From: Fistulifera solaris
Taxonomy: Eukaryota > Bacillariophyta > Bacillariophyceae > Naviculales > Stauroneidaceae
Reading direction: 5' to 3'
NCBI GenBank assembly: GCA_030295235.1
Contig: AP026154.1
Span: 464,501 to 528,500, forward strand
Length of the DNA: 64,000 nt
Shown: positions 34,114 through 46,341 of the stretch, piece by piece
Layout of the letters: each line of letters opens with the position of its first letter
Position numbering within the stretch: the stretch's first letter is position 1
Translations under genes and position numbers: made by a program
The notes under the pieces: model-generated
Told to the model about the DNA's origin: nothing
Database searches by the model: none
The model's input: the letters and a program-made list of their open reading frames with translations, nothing else

Positions 34114-34605
34114 TTATTTGCGAGGTTGTTGAATGGGACGATGCATTACCGGCTGTGGCCGAGCCGTAGATTTGACACGCAGAGGCGCGAAAGTCATGTT
34201 CTTCTGGTGCCCAGCCGGTAAAGCCTTGATCAAACTACGTTCCTGGACAGCACACCGTGCGAGATGATGTGGTTTGATCCGAACGGAATGGTGGGCCGGC
34301 TTGGGACGTCCCACCAATCCACGTTGACGACGGACTTCCCAACGTTTGCGAATGTGACTAAAGTGATGACGCGCCTGTTCTTCGGCTTCTTCGAGTAACG
34401 CTAGCATTGCCATGGTCTCGACAAAGGCTTCACAGGCTTCCAATTCGGCCGCTTCTTGTGCATCCGGTGGAAAGCATTCCATAGGGTCTTCAATGCCGTG
34501 CAAGATGTCGTAAATATCTTGTTCCGTGGGTAGCACTAAGGAGGGGACGCCATTGTTGTAAATGGCAAAGGCGTCTTCGGGAAGTTCGAACAGAAGGGGT
34601 GCCAT
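34114..34605 (-). CDS. Hypothetical protein, acidic N-terminal and basic C-terminal halves
   Basis: 163 residues from ATG 34605 (APLLFELPEDAFAIYNNG). The open frame continues upstream, but only to a GTG and through a non-conserved hydrophobic stretch. The first half is acidic and helical (ILHGIEDPMECFPPDAQEAA, MLALLEEAEEQARHHF). The second is Arg/Lys/His/Pro-rich (IRKRWEVRRQRGLVGRPKP, ARPQPVMHRPIQQPRK), suggesting nuclear or nucleic-acid association. I do not recognise a family. The continuous frame and domain-like charge partition support a gene. Confidence 0.55.
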   Translation of the reverse strand: MAPLLFELPEDAFAIYNNGVPSLVLPTEQDIYDILHGIEDPMECFPPDAQEAAELEACEAFVETMAMLALLEEAEEQARHHFSHIRKRWEVRRQRGLVGRPKPAHHSVRIKPHHLARCAVQERSLIKALPAGHQKNMTFAPLRVKSTARPQPVMHRPIQQPRK

Positions 34606-35149
34606 GGTGATCGAATAGTTGTTGTTGGTGCTGCAAGATGAGAAAGCTAATAGATAGTATATTATTATAAGCCAAAGGATTCGGGTGGTTGGTTCGCTTT
34701 TTGTTGTGGATCGAGAATCGATCCGTTCTTTTCCCTGGGATGTCACTTGGATGTCAAAGAAAATTGTTCTTTGTCGGAACTATTTTGGATTGTGTTTTTC
34801 GTTTCTTGCGAACGTAGGCGTCAGTACTGCCTGCTACGCGGTACGGTATTTGATGCGATTGTTCGTGTTATCGCTTCTCTCCGTGAGAACCCAGCGCGCG
34901 CAAACGCTCGTTACCTTCATCCCTACTGCATTGATGCAGCATAAGGGTCATTCATCTTCGAAGAAAAGAAAAACAAAAACAAAAAAAAAGACCCGCGAAA
35001 AAAAAGGGGGACATCGACATCGCGAGCGAGCAAAGGGACGCCATGCAGTTTCGCTGGTACCAAGGTTCATTTCTTCATTCCTTTTGTTTGATAAGTTAAC
35101 GACGTGTGCCTTATAAAAGTATTAATCGAAACTACAAGAAGGAAGAATC
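34606..35149. other. Divergent intergenic region
   Basis: About 540 bases between the hypothetical protein and the GDP-fucose transporter. It contains an A-rich patch near 34965-35010. No gene is supported. Confidence 0.4.
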
Positions 35150-36238
35150 ATGTTCATGTTCAAAGGAGATCAAGCATACATTGCCTCAGTTGTCGCAACC
35201 TACTGGATCGTTTCGATCAGTATGGTTTACCTCAATAAGGTTCTCATGAGCAGTGACACGGTTTCTATTCCGGCTCCACTTTTCATTACGTGGTTTCAGT
35301 GCGTCATTACTGCTCTCATTTGTTACGCCGCCGGAGAATTGGCGCATTCGAAACTCAAACGAGAAGCGGACGACGATGACGACGACGACGAAGACGAAAA
35401 AGAAGGACGCTCCTTGACCGACCATGGGAAACCATCCTTCTGGGCCCAATTCCCCAAAGCACAATATTTAGTAGGAACGGGACAAAAAGTCTTTCCATTG
35501 TCGCTCGTGTTTGTGGGCATGATTACGTTTAACAATTTGTGCCTCAAATGGGTTGAAGTCTCGTTCTACAACGTGGCACGTTCGTTGACCATCGTCTTCA
35601 ACGTCATTCTCACGCAAGCCATGTTGGGAGGCTCGACGTCTGCACAAGTTATGGGCTGTCTCGGAATTGTCATTCTCGGATTCTTTGTCGGTGCCCAGGG
35701 AGAAATCAACTTTTCCGTTTGGGGCACGTTGGCCGGTGTCTTGTCGTCGCTCTTTGTGTCACTCAACTCCATTTATACCAAAAAAGTGTTGCCTGTCGTG
35801 GACAATGATCACTGGAAATTGACTTTCTACAACAATGTCAACGCATGTATTCTCTTTGTGCCCATGATTTTGGTCTTTGAACACCAACCTCTCGCGGCGG
35901 CGTTTGGCAAACAATTTTTGTCGCCCATCTTTTGGTCGGCCATGATGGTGGCCGGATTCTTTGGTTTCTCGATTGGTATTGTCACGGTCTTGCAAATTAA
36001 GGCGACGAGCCCCTTGTCGCATAACATTAGTGGAACTGCCAAGGCGGCAGTGCAGTCGATTCTGGCATTTTATTTGTGGGGTAATGAATGGACGTTCTTG
36101 GGTCTTTTGGGGATTGCCATGGTATTGGGTGGTTCACTCCTCTATACGATCATTAAGATGAACGAGAGTGTGCCCAAATCAACCTTGTCAACGACGAAAG
36201 AGGAAGATTTGGAGCTTCAAAAGCCATTGAAGTCCTAA
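35150..36238 (+). CDS. SLC35C1: GDP-fucose transporter (SLC35C1 family, Golgi)
   Basis: 362 residues, single exon, about ten hydrophobic helices. Family signatures: YLNKVLMSS, PLFITWFQCVIT, NNLCLKWVEVSFYNVARSLT, LNSIYTKKVLP and SHNISGTAKAAVQS, the last being a hallmark of GDP-fucose carriers. An Asp-run loop (seven Asp, residues about 75-85) sits between helices 2 and 3 and is longer than in animal proteins. It would import GDP-fucose into the Golgi lumen in exchange for GMP for glycan fucosylation. The acidic tail EEDLELQKPLKS faces the cytosol. Confidence 0.9.
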   Translation: MFMFKGDQAYIASVVATYWIVSISMVYLNKVLMSSDTVSIPAPLFITWFQCVITALICYAAGELAHSKLKREADDDDDDDEDEKEGRSLTDHGKPSFWAQFPKAQYLVGTGQKVFPLSLVFVGMITFNNLCLKWVEVSFYNVARSLTIVFNVILTQAMLGGSTSAQVMGCLGIVILGFFVGAQGEINFSVWGTLAGVLSSLFVSLNSIYTKKVLPVVDNDHWKLTFYNNVNACILFVPMILVFEHQPLAAAFGKQFLSPIFWSAMMVAGFFGFSIGIVTVLQIKATSPLSHNISGTAKAAVQSILAFYLWGNEWTFLGLLGIAMVLGGSLLYTIIKMNESVPKSTLSTTKEEDLELQKPLKS

Positions 36239-37470
36239 GGGTTCGAATCTTGCTTCATGTTGTGCTGCTTTTGTAAAGTAATACTTTGCAGTCTTTACTG
36301 AGTAATTGATCAACGTTGAATGGCGCTTAGAGTTTATAAAAAGTTGTGTGGTGTAAAATTTGACTTGTTTGCGTTGGTAACTACAGAGTAAGATAATAGG
36401 GTGCAATACGGAGCCAAACGAAAGAGTCGAATGTAGTCTAAACCTAAACGCTGCCAGTCAATAGCCATGAGTTAGGTCGAGTTTGATTTTCTAATTTCGT
36501 CGAGTGGCGGAAGACCACCACTGACATGCGGCGAATGGCGAACAGCGAATGGCGAATGGGTGGCAAAGTGTAAGTGACGGCTGATTCAGTTTGGAGACCG
36601 GATCCGGAGTCTGGAATCTTGAACGAGGAGTATGGAGTATGGCATAGGTCCGGAATCCGGAACCATGAAAGTAGACTAGGTTACTGCAAAATTGCACAGC
36701 TAAGCCTTGACTAAATAATTGAATCGTAGAGAAAAGTTAAGATTCACGCGTTCGGCGTTCGGCCTTCGGCCGTATGAAATTTATTACTCCGTACTCAGTA
36801 CTCAGTTTCGAAGTCGTTAGTCTTCCGTCCCCCCGTCCTTTGTCGTCCTTCAAGAGAAAGGGCGGAAAGGGAAAAGGTTGATATGTGAGAGCTAGTTGTG
36901 AGAGTTGAGAGCTGAGTTTTGCCTTTCAAAAAGGTTGCTGGCCATCTGGCATCAAGTGCGCGTCTGCTTCATGATTCACGGTGTAAGTCTACCATTCGCT
37001 TGTGATTAGTCATTAGTCATTAATCATTCCTTATTAGAGCGGTTTTGAGTAACCGGTTCTTCTTTAAAAGTTAGAAGGACAAACGTTTACGTGCAAGTTG
37101 ACGTTGCTGTTCAAATTTCAAAAAGCGGAGCGCGGAGAATCTTTGTTACTCCTCCTTCCTCTTATCTTGATATCTCATAACATGATTCACGCATGACTTA
37201 ACGATTTTTCGCATCATTATATCATTATGGCTCACTGTAATCTTTCCATCAGAGGGCAATATAGAAAAAACGAAGGAAAAAGGAAACATTCGAATGGAGC
37301 GAACCATTTCGAACGAATAAAACGCGAAAAATTGTAGGTCTCGGTTCTAGTCTTCCGTCTTCGGTATCAATTACTGCAAAACACAACTTCTTGATTCATT
37401 TCGGCAAATACGCGATGCCCAACTTACAGTTCATTCTGCTCCATCCTTCATTTGATCATCTTCTCTCATC
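36239..37470. other. Long intergenic region with short degenerate repeats
   Basis: About 1.2 kb. It contains several short imperfect repeats: three GCGAATGGCG-like units at 36531-36560, GGAGTATGGAGTATGG near 36630, CGTTCGGCGTTCGGCCTTCGG near 36750 and ATTAGTCATTAGTCATTAATC near 37005. No open frame with family content. No tRNA or other RNA gene is recognised. Confidence 0.45.
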
Positions 37471-38184
37471 ATGATTCTTGAACGAAACTCCATCAACCAA
37501 GAACTCTCTTGTCCGCAAGATAGCTTGCATTCGGCATTGTCACGCTTTGTATCGGCAGTGGACACTCCTCCGTGCGAATACAATAACATGACAGCAACTT
37601 CCTGCAGTCTCTTGAACAAGTATCGCAACGAGATGTTGGAACCGCTTCCTATCCACTCACCATCTTGTTTCGATACGCTCCGGGACGTTACTCCGACCCT
37701 CTTTGAAGACAATGTCCTGCAGCAGCTTCTGGAACCCACGCCTCTTTCGGAAGAAACGTGTTCACGGCTCAAGGAAGAAGCCAAATCTATCCCAGAATTA
37801 AACGACGAAGAATCATTGGTCTTACCAGAAGACGCCGATGGACCTCAATTGCACGATGTCGTTTGCTCTCGAGCCAAATTGTATTACCAAATGCCCGGTT
37901 GTCAACGATTCCGACACATTATTCGGGAGGCAATTCCAGCCTACCGGCAGGCCGCCACGCGACTCGACAAGTCTTCCGTCATTGCAGCGACGATGGATCA
38001 AGCCATGTATCATCCCACCCTTGGCTGTATACGCTTTTGGAAGTACGAATGTCACCGCAAGCGGTGGGTAAAGTTGGGCAGTGATCAAATTCGTGACAAG
38101 GTGGGTCATGCGCTGCGCGAAATGATTCACGAAACGATTCGCACGCAACGCACTCGTTCGATGATTCGATCCGATGTGAAATGA
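37471..38184 (+). CDS. DUF6824-type protein (diatom-expanded family)
   Basis: 237 residues, single exon. The C-terminal half fits the DUF6824 layout known from many diatom genes: a start like LHDVVCSRAKL (family: DVLxGRG), GCQRFRHIIREAIPAYRQA, KSSVIAATMDQAM, GCIRFWKY, RWVKLGSDQIRDKVGHALRE. The usual DVLLGRG box is degraded here, and the His/Pro/Gly-Asn motif reads YYQMPGCQRF. The N-terminal 115 residues are unrelated. Function is unknown; some relatives are annotated as nuclear or transcription-linked. Assignment is from recalled motif pattern. Confidence 0.65.
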   Translation: MILERNSINQELSCPQDSLHSALSRFVSAVDTPPCEYNNMTATSCSLLNKYRNEMLEPLPIHSPSCFDTLRDVTPTLFEDNVLQQLLEPTPLSEETCSRLKEEAKSIPELNDEESLVLPEDADGPQLHDVVCSRAKLYYQMPGCQRFRHIIREAIPAYRQAATRLDKSSVIAATMDQAMYHPTLGCIRFWKYECHRKRWVKLGSDQIRDKVGHALREMIHETIRTQRTRSMIRSDVK

Positions 38185-38826
38185 AAAGTTCGTAAGATTT
38201 CACAATAATGTTTTTGTTTGTTTATTTGTTTATTTATCTTCTTTTATATTTCTTTTATTATTTATGATCAAGGTAAGTATTATTGACGCGAATGATATAG
38301 ATGCTTCATTCCAAACACCTCGTGTCCGTGTCGCCGCATCTCGTGTCTACGGGGACAGCAACCACGCAAAAAATGAACCTTGCCATGACCTTCCGGAAGG
38401 ACGTTAAAATTCTGCCTCTGGTACAAGATTCTACGTAGGATCCACGACGAGGCAGAATTTTAACGACGTTTTCCCGGAGTTTTTCCGGAAGGTGTCGGGT
38501 GTCGGGTGTCGAGTGTCGAGAGGAGTCAAGAGAAGAAAGAAAGTGTGACGGGGTTTTTTCACTTTTCACTTGCGCATCCGTTTTGCCGTCCGTACTTCTT
38601 CCGTCACCCGTCGGTCCGTGTCTCCATACCTTGAAAAAGAGCGGCTCTCCTTCTCCCTACAAAAAAAACAATACCAGGTACAGAGTAGACCAACGACGAA
38701 AGAAGAGAAAACAGACCCTTCCTACTTTGCAATCATTTATTATTTGTCCTATTGATTATTATTATTTGGTAGAATCGATACCAGGTACTACTCTTTCTTG
38801 TTTATTTGTCTTGGAACTACGAAACA
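38185..38826. other. Intergenic region with a strong hairpin
   Basis: About 640 bases between two plus-strand genes. It holds the 17-base inverted repeat listed separately and a GTGTCGGGTGTCGAGTGTCG-like short tandem repeat near 38495-38518. No gene is supported. Confidence 0.45.
38402..38465. repeat. Perfect 17-base inverted repeat (hairpin, 30-base loop)
   Basis: CGTTAAAATTCTGCCTC at 38402-38418 is repeated in inverted form at 38449-38465 with 30 bases between. Flanking TTCCGGAAGG (about 38391) and TTTCCGGAAGG (about 38483) suggest a longer imperfect inverted repeat, perhaps a small MITE remnant; a terminator for the DUF6824 gene is less likely at this distance. Confidence 0.85.
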
Positions 38827-41563
38827 ATGACAACAGCTGTTGACGTTGATATGGAAGCATTGAAAGTGACAATTCACAATCTCGGTGAAAAAGTAAAGGA
38901 ACTCAAAACAACAACGAGTGCGGCCGACAAGACGGAAATCGATCAGGCCGTGCAAGCTTTGTTGACCGCCAAAAAGGAATACGCGCTAAACAACAACGGG
39001 ATTGGTGTCGATGGGAAACCCTTTCAAGAACCATTGAGTAAAGCGGAAAAGAAGGCACAAGCGAAAGCTGCTAAGCAAGCTGCACCGGAAGCTGCTGCTG
39101 CTGCTACAGACCCGGAAAAGAAAGCGGCCAAAAAGGCTGCCAACAAAGGTACGTCATAAGAGATACATTCGTCTCTTCTTCTGACATCATAAAGACTGTA
39201 GCTGAATGTCTCGTTCTTCATTTTTTCCTCTCACTCTTCTGCAGCCGCCAAGGAAGCCTTCAAACAGAATTCCAACACGATGATTCCTACCGCCAAAACC
39301 GTTGTCTCACCCACCATCGTGACAACCGTCGAACCGTATCACATTCTCATCAACCCCAATGCCCCCTTCATGGAACGTCCCGTCATTACTCTTGCGGTTG
39401 CTGTCCTGTTGGATGTCGCGTTGGATTTTACTATTGTGGCGGATCCCAAATGTCGTCATACCTGTTTGGGTTTGCCGGCGGGGCAGGGTTCGGTGGCCGG
39501 TGATTTGGCCATGGCGCGGGCCGTATTGCGGCTGTATGCGAACAATCCAGCGTTGTACAACAATATGGCGGCCATGGATTCGTGGATCGATTACGCACAA
39601 TCGTTGCAGCGTTTATCGGAAGCGCAACGGTTCAAGGCGATTGTTTTGTCGCTCGAAAAGGCGCTCGAGCACTCGACCTATGTGGTGGGTTACGCCCTGT
39701 CGTTGGCGGATTTGGTACTCTTTCAAGCGGCCGGATTCCCCACGCAGTCCCTACCGGTAATTCCTGTGGAGGCAGTGAACGCGCAACGTTGGTTCCGGAC
39801 CATGGCACAACATCCTGCCTTGCGACAGGCCACGCAATTGTGCATGGGAGTGGCCAAAGTGGAAGCCGCGTTCCCTGTACCGATGGATCCTTTGGTTTCG
39901 GGCATGGCACCCTTGGAAGGTGCCGTGGTGGGACAAGTGGTGACACGATTTCCACCGGAACCTTCGGGCTATTTGCACATTGGACACGCCAAGGCGGTGC
40001 TCTTGAATGATTATTATGCCCGTCGCTACAAGGGACGATTGATTGTACGATTTGATGATACGAACCCCTCCAAGGAAAAAGAAGAGTACCAAGAATCCAT
40101 TGTGGAAGATTTGGCGAAGTTGGGTGTTAAGCCCGATGTTGTTTCGTATACGTCCGATTATTTTCCCACGATTCAGCAAGCGGCGATTGAATTGATCCAA
40201 AAAGGACTGGCGTATATGGATGACACACCGCAGGAGCAGATGAAGGCGGAGCGTGCGGAACGGCAAGAATCCAAACATCGCAATCAAAGCGTCGAAGATG
40301 CCATGAAATATTTCGAAATGATGTGCAGTGGCAGCGAAGAAGGATCCACGTGGTGTCTGCGGGCCAAGATCGACATGTTCAGCGATAATGGAACTTTGCG
40401 AGATCCGGTTATTTATCGACAGAATCTCGAACCGCATCATCGGTGTGGTACCAAGTACTTTGCGTATCCAACGTATGATTTGGCGTGTCCAATCGTGGAT
40501 TGTAAGTGTTTAGGAGAAAAGTTTGCACCTTTTGAGTCTTGATGGTGCTTATGTACTGACTACTTCTCTTCTATTTTTCTTTTCAGCGCTCGAGGGTGTT
40601 TCTCACGCACTCCGTACCACGGAGTACAATGATCGAGATGAGCAATACCAATGGCTTCAAAAGGCTCTAAATCTACGACGCGTTCGCATTCACGCATTCT
40701 CGCGTGTCAATTTCAAGTACACGCTGTTGAGCAAGCGTAAATTGACTTGGTTCGTCGAAAGTGGAGTTGTAACTGGCTGGGGGGATGCTCGAATGCCCAC
40801 GATTCGCGGTGTTATCCGTCGGGGTGTGAATGTGCAAAGTTTGAAAAAGTTCATCTATTCACAAGGTGCTTCTCGTAATGTTGTACTCATGGATTGGATG
40901 GCATTCTTTGCGGAAAACAAGATTGAATTGGACAAGACGGCAAGACGTTTCATGGCCGTAGATAAAGATAACAACGTAAAATTGACCGTGACGAATGGTC
41001 CTTTGGCTGAGGAATATGTTTACGTGCAAACACCGAATCATCCGAAGAATGCCAGTCTCGGAACACGTGCAATCCGAACCTGCAAGCATGTGCTTTTAGA
41101 AAGCGTTGATGTTGAAGGTATCGAAGTCGGAGAAAGTATTGTCCTGATGCGATGGGGCGTTGTGAAAATCACCAAGGTTGATGGAATCGTGCTGGAAGGA
41201 GAGTACGATCCAGATGGAGATTTCAAAGCCGCCAAACGCAAGCTTACGTGGATGGCCGACGTTTCGGGTAACACCCCGGCAATTCTGACGGAGTTTGATC
41301 ATTTAGTGACCAAGGACAAATTGGATGAAGAAGATGATTGGAAATCATTTGTCAATCAGAACACAATGGCTACGACGGAAGTAATTGGGGACGCTGGTTT
41401 GAAGACGTTGCAAGAAAACGATGTCATCCAGTTGGAGCGTCGTGGTTTTTATCGCGTAGACCGTCCTTATATCAACAGAAACAAACCAGTTGTACTCTAC
41501 ATGATCCCCGAAGGGAAAAAGAAATCCATGTCGGGCATGCAAGGAAAATTGGCACATCATTAA
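38827..41563 (+). CDS. EARS: Cytosolic glutamyl-tRNA synthetase with N-terminal WHEP and GST-like domains
   Basis: Exons 38827-39148, 39245-40501 and 40587-41563 join in phase to about 851 residues. Residues about 8-55 form a WHEP domain (LKVTIHNLGEKVKEL, KTEIDQAVQALLTAKKEY), followed by a Lys/Ala linker and a GST-C-like domain. The catalytic core has the HIGH box as YLHIGHAKAVLLN, RFDDTNPSKEKEEY, FSRVNFKYTLLSKRKL with the KMSKS-type SKRKL loop, and GWGDARMPTIRGV. The eukaryotic/archaeal anticodon-binding beta-barrel follows. WVESG/GVVTGW-type residues favour Glu over Gln specificity. It charges tRNA-Glu in the cytosol. Confidence 0.92.
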
Positions 41564-41620
41564 CTTATAGCCCTCTACTTTACTTTGAATTTATGAAAAT
41601 AGTTGAATGCAGCTCATCCC

Positions 41621-43830
41621 TTACCAGCCGTCTGCGCTTTCATCGACCGCACCGCTGCCTAGCGCAAAGACATGAATTTTATCTTTCTCAAAGCTTGGTA
41701 TGTATAGTTTTGCATAACCTGTGTCTTGAGGAGACGAAGTGAAATCGTCATAACCGATTGCAATACTACCAACGGTTGCTCCGCATTCAATCTCCATCAT
41801 GAGCTTGTAGGAAGGACTAGATTCTTCATTATCGGTGGCTAATGTTTCGTCTGGACGGAACACAAAGGCCGATTCGGCACAATCGCCAGCAACTGCAATC
41901 AACGGCCGTTTCTTCCCTCGGTCGTCTTTGTGAGCATGAAAGGTATATACAAATCCAGGCGCGCCGGGGTTCACCATATTTCCCAGTTTGCCCTTGACTT
42001 TAAACCCCGTAGCTACAGTCGTGCGCACCCAAGGCTCTGTTTTCCACGCATCGGCTTGTCCATTCGGAACACGATACGCAAACAAGGATCCACCTTCTAA
42101 TGGCTGATATTTGCTTTGGGAGGCATCTTCGCTTGTACCGGGGTCATACAAACATTCATGACTAGTCACGAGCAAATGCGAGAAATGATCCCCTTGTTCC
42201 AATGTTTTGACAGTACTGCCCGAGTCCACAACAACGTGTTGCGCTGCTGTCGATGTAATGCCCAAGTCAGCCAAAATGGATCCAAAGGCCGCACCGCAAT
42301 TCTCATCAATGTCACGAGAAAAAACAACTTTGGGGGAAAGACCTCGTTGGATCGAGTGCAATGAGACTTTGCCAGGAAAGAATTGAGACGATAAGACTTC
42401 AATAGTATCATCATTGGGATTCATGTCAGCGACACAGAACATGACATCAGGTCCCGAGGCCAATACATGGGCCTTCCATGGAAGATGCTTCGGATCGAGT
42501 GGATCAAAGACAGTTCCGTCGTGATCCAAAGGGGTACCCGTGGTAGGATCTATACGCGCCGGTACCGGACATTCCAACCAAATCAATTCTCCCGTCTTTT
42601 GAATTCCTGACATAATGTTCAAGTCAGCATTTAACGATGTCGAAACTTGACAACGCGCGGTCAAAAGTGATTGGCGCCCATCTCCAGTCAAATCCACCCA
42701 AACGGCCCTATGATAGAACCACCGATCGTTGGTCGTATCCAGTAATGGATGTTGCCGTTGCTGTTGCAATCGCAAAGAGGACAATGGCAAACGTCCAAAA
42801 TACCGTTTGGGTGAGGTCAATGGCCAATTGCGGGTCGTGGTAGTACCGGTCAACGATACGGTCCATTCCCGATGCAGATGACCGGGATACCGTACAACAT
42901 ACAATCCACCCCGATCTTTGCCGGGTACCAAAAATCCATCGCACACCAACAAAGCATCGTTGTGCCAAGGGACCGTTTGAACTTCGTTGGGCCATAAGAT
43001 GGTCCGTGCAGTTTTGTCATTGACCGAAGACAATTCGGTCGTCGCACAATCCATACATCGAACAATCCCTTTGCGTCCCGCCAACGAAAAGCCCGTCATC
43101 CACAATTGATCTTGGGTACAACAAATGCTAGTTTCTTCAGTGGTGAAAGAATAATATCGAGACTCTTGCGTCAATTGGGGTACAATTTGCAAATACCCGG
43201 GCCGTTCCGTCTTAATTTCGGCCAACAATTCGACTTTCATCATGTCTTGTCGTTCGTTTTGTGTATACCATTGCCATTGATCTAAAGACGCCAAACTACG
43301 ACTCGCAATGGTCCCATTGACGTAAACAGTCGTCGTACTACTCAACCATTGTCGGGTTGGTGTTTCCTGTAACGTAATACGGAGAGGATATTTGCCCGTA
43401 ATCAAAAAGCCTTGTCGACTGTGCGTGCGACTTAAAATCGATTGATGGAATTTGGATAAGCCATCCAGTGATGATGATGATGATAATGATGATGATAATA
43501 ATAATGTAGTTGATTTCGTTGATGATTGCTTTGTATTCCATGTTGCTGGCACTGCAATAGATGTTAGCGTAGTAGCACTTTTAGTTCTTGTCAAAGAGGT
43601 GACGTTTTGTGTCACGGAACAACAACAAGAAGAAGAAGAAGTCTCTAACACGGAAGTTGGGGAAGGTTGAGCGACGTGCTGTCGCACTACGTGCTGTATT
43701 GGTTTTGGATGGTGAAGAAAGGATTGTGAATGGAGGAAAAATGATTCCAAAACAGCAGTGTCAGCGTCGTTACTCGGAAGGGACGAGAGAAAGGTAATTT
43801 TCGTTTTCTTGTTGTTGTTGTCGTTGTCAT
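41621..43830 (-). CDS. FG-GAP/VCBS-like beta-propeller protein
   Basis: The main frame covers 41621-43750 (about 709 residues) but begins at TTG, with no in-frame ATG before an upstream stop. The overlapping frame has ATG 43830 (TTTTTTRKRKLPFSRP) and a hydrophobic TLTLLFWNHF, so the true start is probably there with a slip near 43750. The body has FG-GAP-like elements: AVWVDLTGDGRQSLLTARC, VMFCVADMNPNDDTIEVLS, GSLFAYRVPNG. A Ser/Thr-rich region occupies residues 30-95. Probably a secreted or membrane-linked propeller; I do not recognise the exact family. Confidence 0.6.
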
Positions 43831-44406
<576 letters not shown>

Positions 44407-45612
44407 TCAAAAGTCCGCTTGAAAGTTCAAGCTACTGCCATGACTACTACTTGGAGGACTACTACTCCGTGAGGAGGAGGAGGAGGATTCGGCGACATTG
44501 GCCATGACACCACTCTTTTGATATTCCCCGACTCGTTTTTCGAAAAAGTTTGTCTTTCCCTCCAAACTGATCATATCCATCCAATCAAATGGATTCCGCG
44601 ATCCAAACAATGGTCGGTATCCCAAATCATGCAACAATCGATCGGCCACAAATTCAATGTACTGTGACATGAGACTGGCGTTCATGCCAATCAAACTCAC
44701 GGGCAAGGCCTCGCACACGAATCCTTTTTCGACCTCGACAGCTTCCGCAATCACGGCATGAATGTCTCGTTCCGACAATTTGACTTCCAACTTTTGGTAC
44801 AGCTGGCAGGCAAACGAACAGTGCAGTCCTTCATCGCGACTAATGAGTTCATTACTAAACGTCAAACCGGGCATCAGCCCTCGTTTCTTGAGCCAAAAGA
44901 TGGCACAAAAAGCTCCCGAAAAGAAGATCCCTTCCACGGCCGCAAAGGCCACCAACCGTTCCGCAAAGGAGGCTTCCGAACCAATATACCGCTGTGCCCA
45001 GGCCGCTTTCCGACGGACACTGGGTACTTGGGTATGCGCCGCAAAGAGTACTTGTCGATCGGATGGATTGGTAATGTACGTATCAATAAGAAGACAGTAG
45101 GTTTCTTGATGAATGCTTTCCATGGCCATTTGGAATCCATAAAAACAGCGGGCTTCCGGGACCGTCACTTCCCGACAAAATCGTTCCGCCAAATTTTCCA
45201 CCACAATACCATCGGCACCAGCAAAGAAGGCCAAGACCATACTGATGAAATGTCGTTCGGATGACGTTAAGGATTGCCAATCGGTAACATCCTGACTGAG
45301 ATCAATTTCGTCGGCCGTCCAAAACGAAGCCACGTGTTGCTTGTACATGTTCCACAAATCGGCATGTTGAATGGGAAACAAGGAAAAGCGGGAATCATCG
45401 TCGGTTCGACAAATGGGTTCAACGAATGGCAGGGTGGACCGTGTGGATCCACCCCGTGGTTCCGAAGAAGCACCACCTCCTCCTCCTCCGCGAAAGGAAG
45501 CTCTTTGGGTTCGCTGCGAAAACGATCGATGCGGTCGAAAGATGGCCGTGACATGATGTGATAGCAGTAATAACCCAATACACCCAGCAAGAATGTATTT
45601 TGAAGAAATCAT
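44407..45612 (-). CDS. RNR2: Ribonucleotide reductase small subunit (R2) with secretory/plastid-like presequence
   Basis: 401 residues, single exon, ATG 45612. The class Ia R2 core is complete: [11 protein letters not shown] (first iron Asp), ADGIVVENL (Glu), [21 protein letters not shown] with the Glu/His ligands and radical Tyr, [23 protein letters not shown] (Glu/His). The tail ends SLNFQADF, the usual R1-binding peptide shape. Unusual for R2, the protein begins with a signal-peptide-like segment ([20 protein letters not shown]) and an FRP/HRSF junction that resembles the ASAF plastid motif, followed by an Arg/Gly/Ser-rich stretch. R2 with R1 makes dNTPs; this copy may serve the plastid. 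Confidence 0.9.
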   Translation of the reverse strand: MISSKYILAGCIGLLLLSHHVTAIFRPHRSFSQRTQRASFRGGGGGGASSEPRGGSTRSTLPFVEPICRTDDDSRFSLFPIQHADLWNMYKQHVASFWTADEIDLSQDVTDWQSLTSSERHFISMVLAFFAGADGIVVENLAERFCREVTVPEARCFYGFQMAMESIHQETYCLLIDTYITNPSDRQVLFAAHTQVPSVRRKAAWAQRYIGSEASFAERLVAFAAVEGIFFSGAFCAIFWLKKRGLMPGLTFSNELISRDEGLHCSFACQLYQKLEVKLSERDIHAVIAEAVEVEKGFVCEALPVSLIGMNASLMSQYIEFVADRLLHDLGYRPLFGSRNPFDWMDMISLEGKTNFFEKRVGEYQKSGVMANVAESSSSSSRSSSPPSSSHGSSLNFQADF

Positions 45613-46299
45613 GATGATGATAATAGTAGTAGTAGTATTTGTTGAATGGATAATATGTGTGTGTGTGTGTGGATGATTTTAGACAAGAAAGACAATGAAA
45701 ACGATAACGAACGAATGGGATGGTACGTCGTCGTGTGTTGTGTATAGCTTGATATGTAGCGGAGCTTTTATAGGTAGCAATCCCTTGCTCAATATTTATT
45801 ATTTAGAAATTGATGGATCGGAAGAAAGCAGGAAAAGGAAGTTGTCACCGCCAGCTAAATATCATCATCGGCGATGGCTAGAGTAGAGTATGCGCTGGTG
45901 TTGGCTTTTTTTTTATTCCGCGAAATTCAGTGATTTGGTGGCGACAGAAAGACAGACCGACCGACCGAATGACTGCGCTGCCGCAGGTTGTTTCGTGGTG
46001 GAGAGGAGGGGTGAGCGACGCGTTGACGCGCGAAAGGTTGCGCAGTCCGTCTTATCTTATCTTGTCTGTCCGTACGTTCGTTCGCCGCCTAAAATTGTCG
46101 CTCTTCGGACGACGCTTCCTTCATCACAATCCAAAAAAATGGAGTACTTGTAAAAATCATCACGATCGCTGCAAAAGAAAACAACAAAAAAGCAACATCA
46201 CAAAATAAATAATACAAAGTATCAAGAAGGTTCTTCTAACTGTGTTACAAAAGTCTTTCATCTCGCGTATTCGACTCTTATCTTTGCTGTGGTGTTGAA

Positions 46300-46341
<42 letters not shown>

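Noticed and set aside
36241-36250. GTTCGAATC resembling a tRNA T-loop
   Set aside because: No acceptor stem, D-loop or anticodon arm can be formed around it, and it directly follows the transporter stop codon.
36531-36560. GCGAATGGCG-like units as a possible CRISPR-type or tandem array
   Set aside because: Only three imperfect adjacent copies with no regular spacers; a chance short repeat in a eukaryotic intergenic region.
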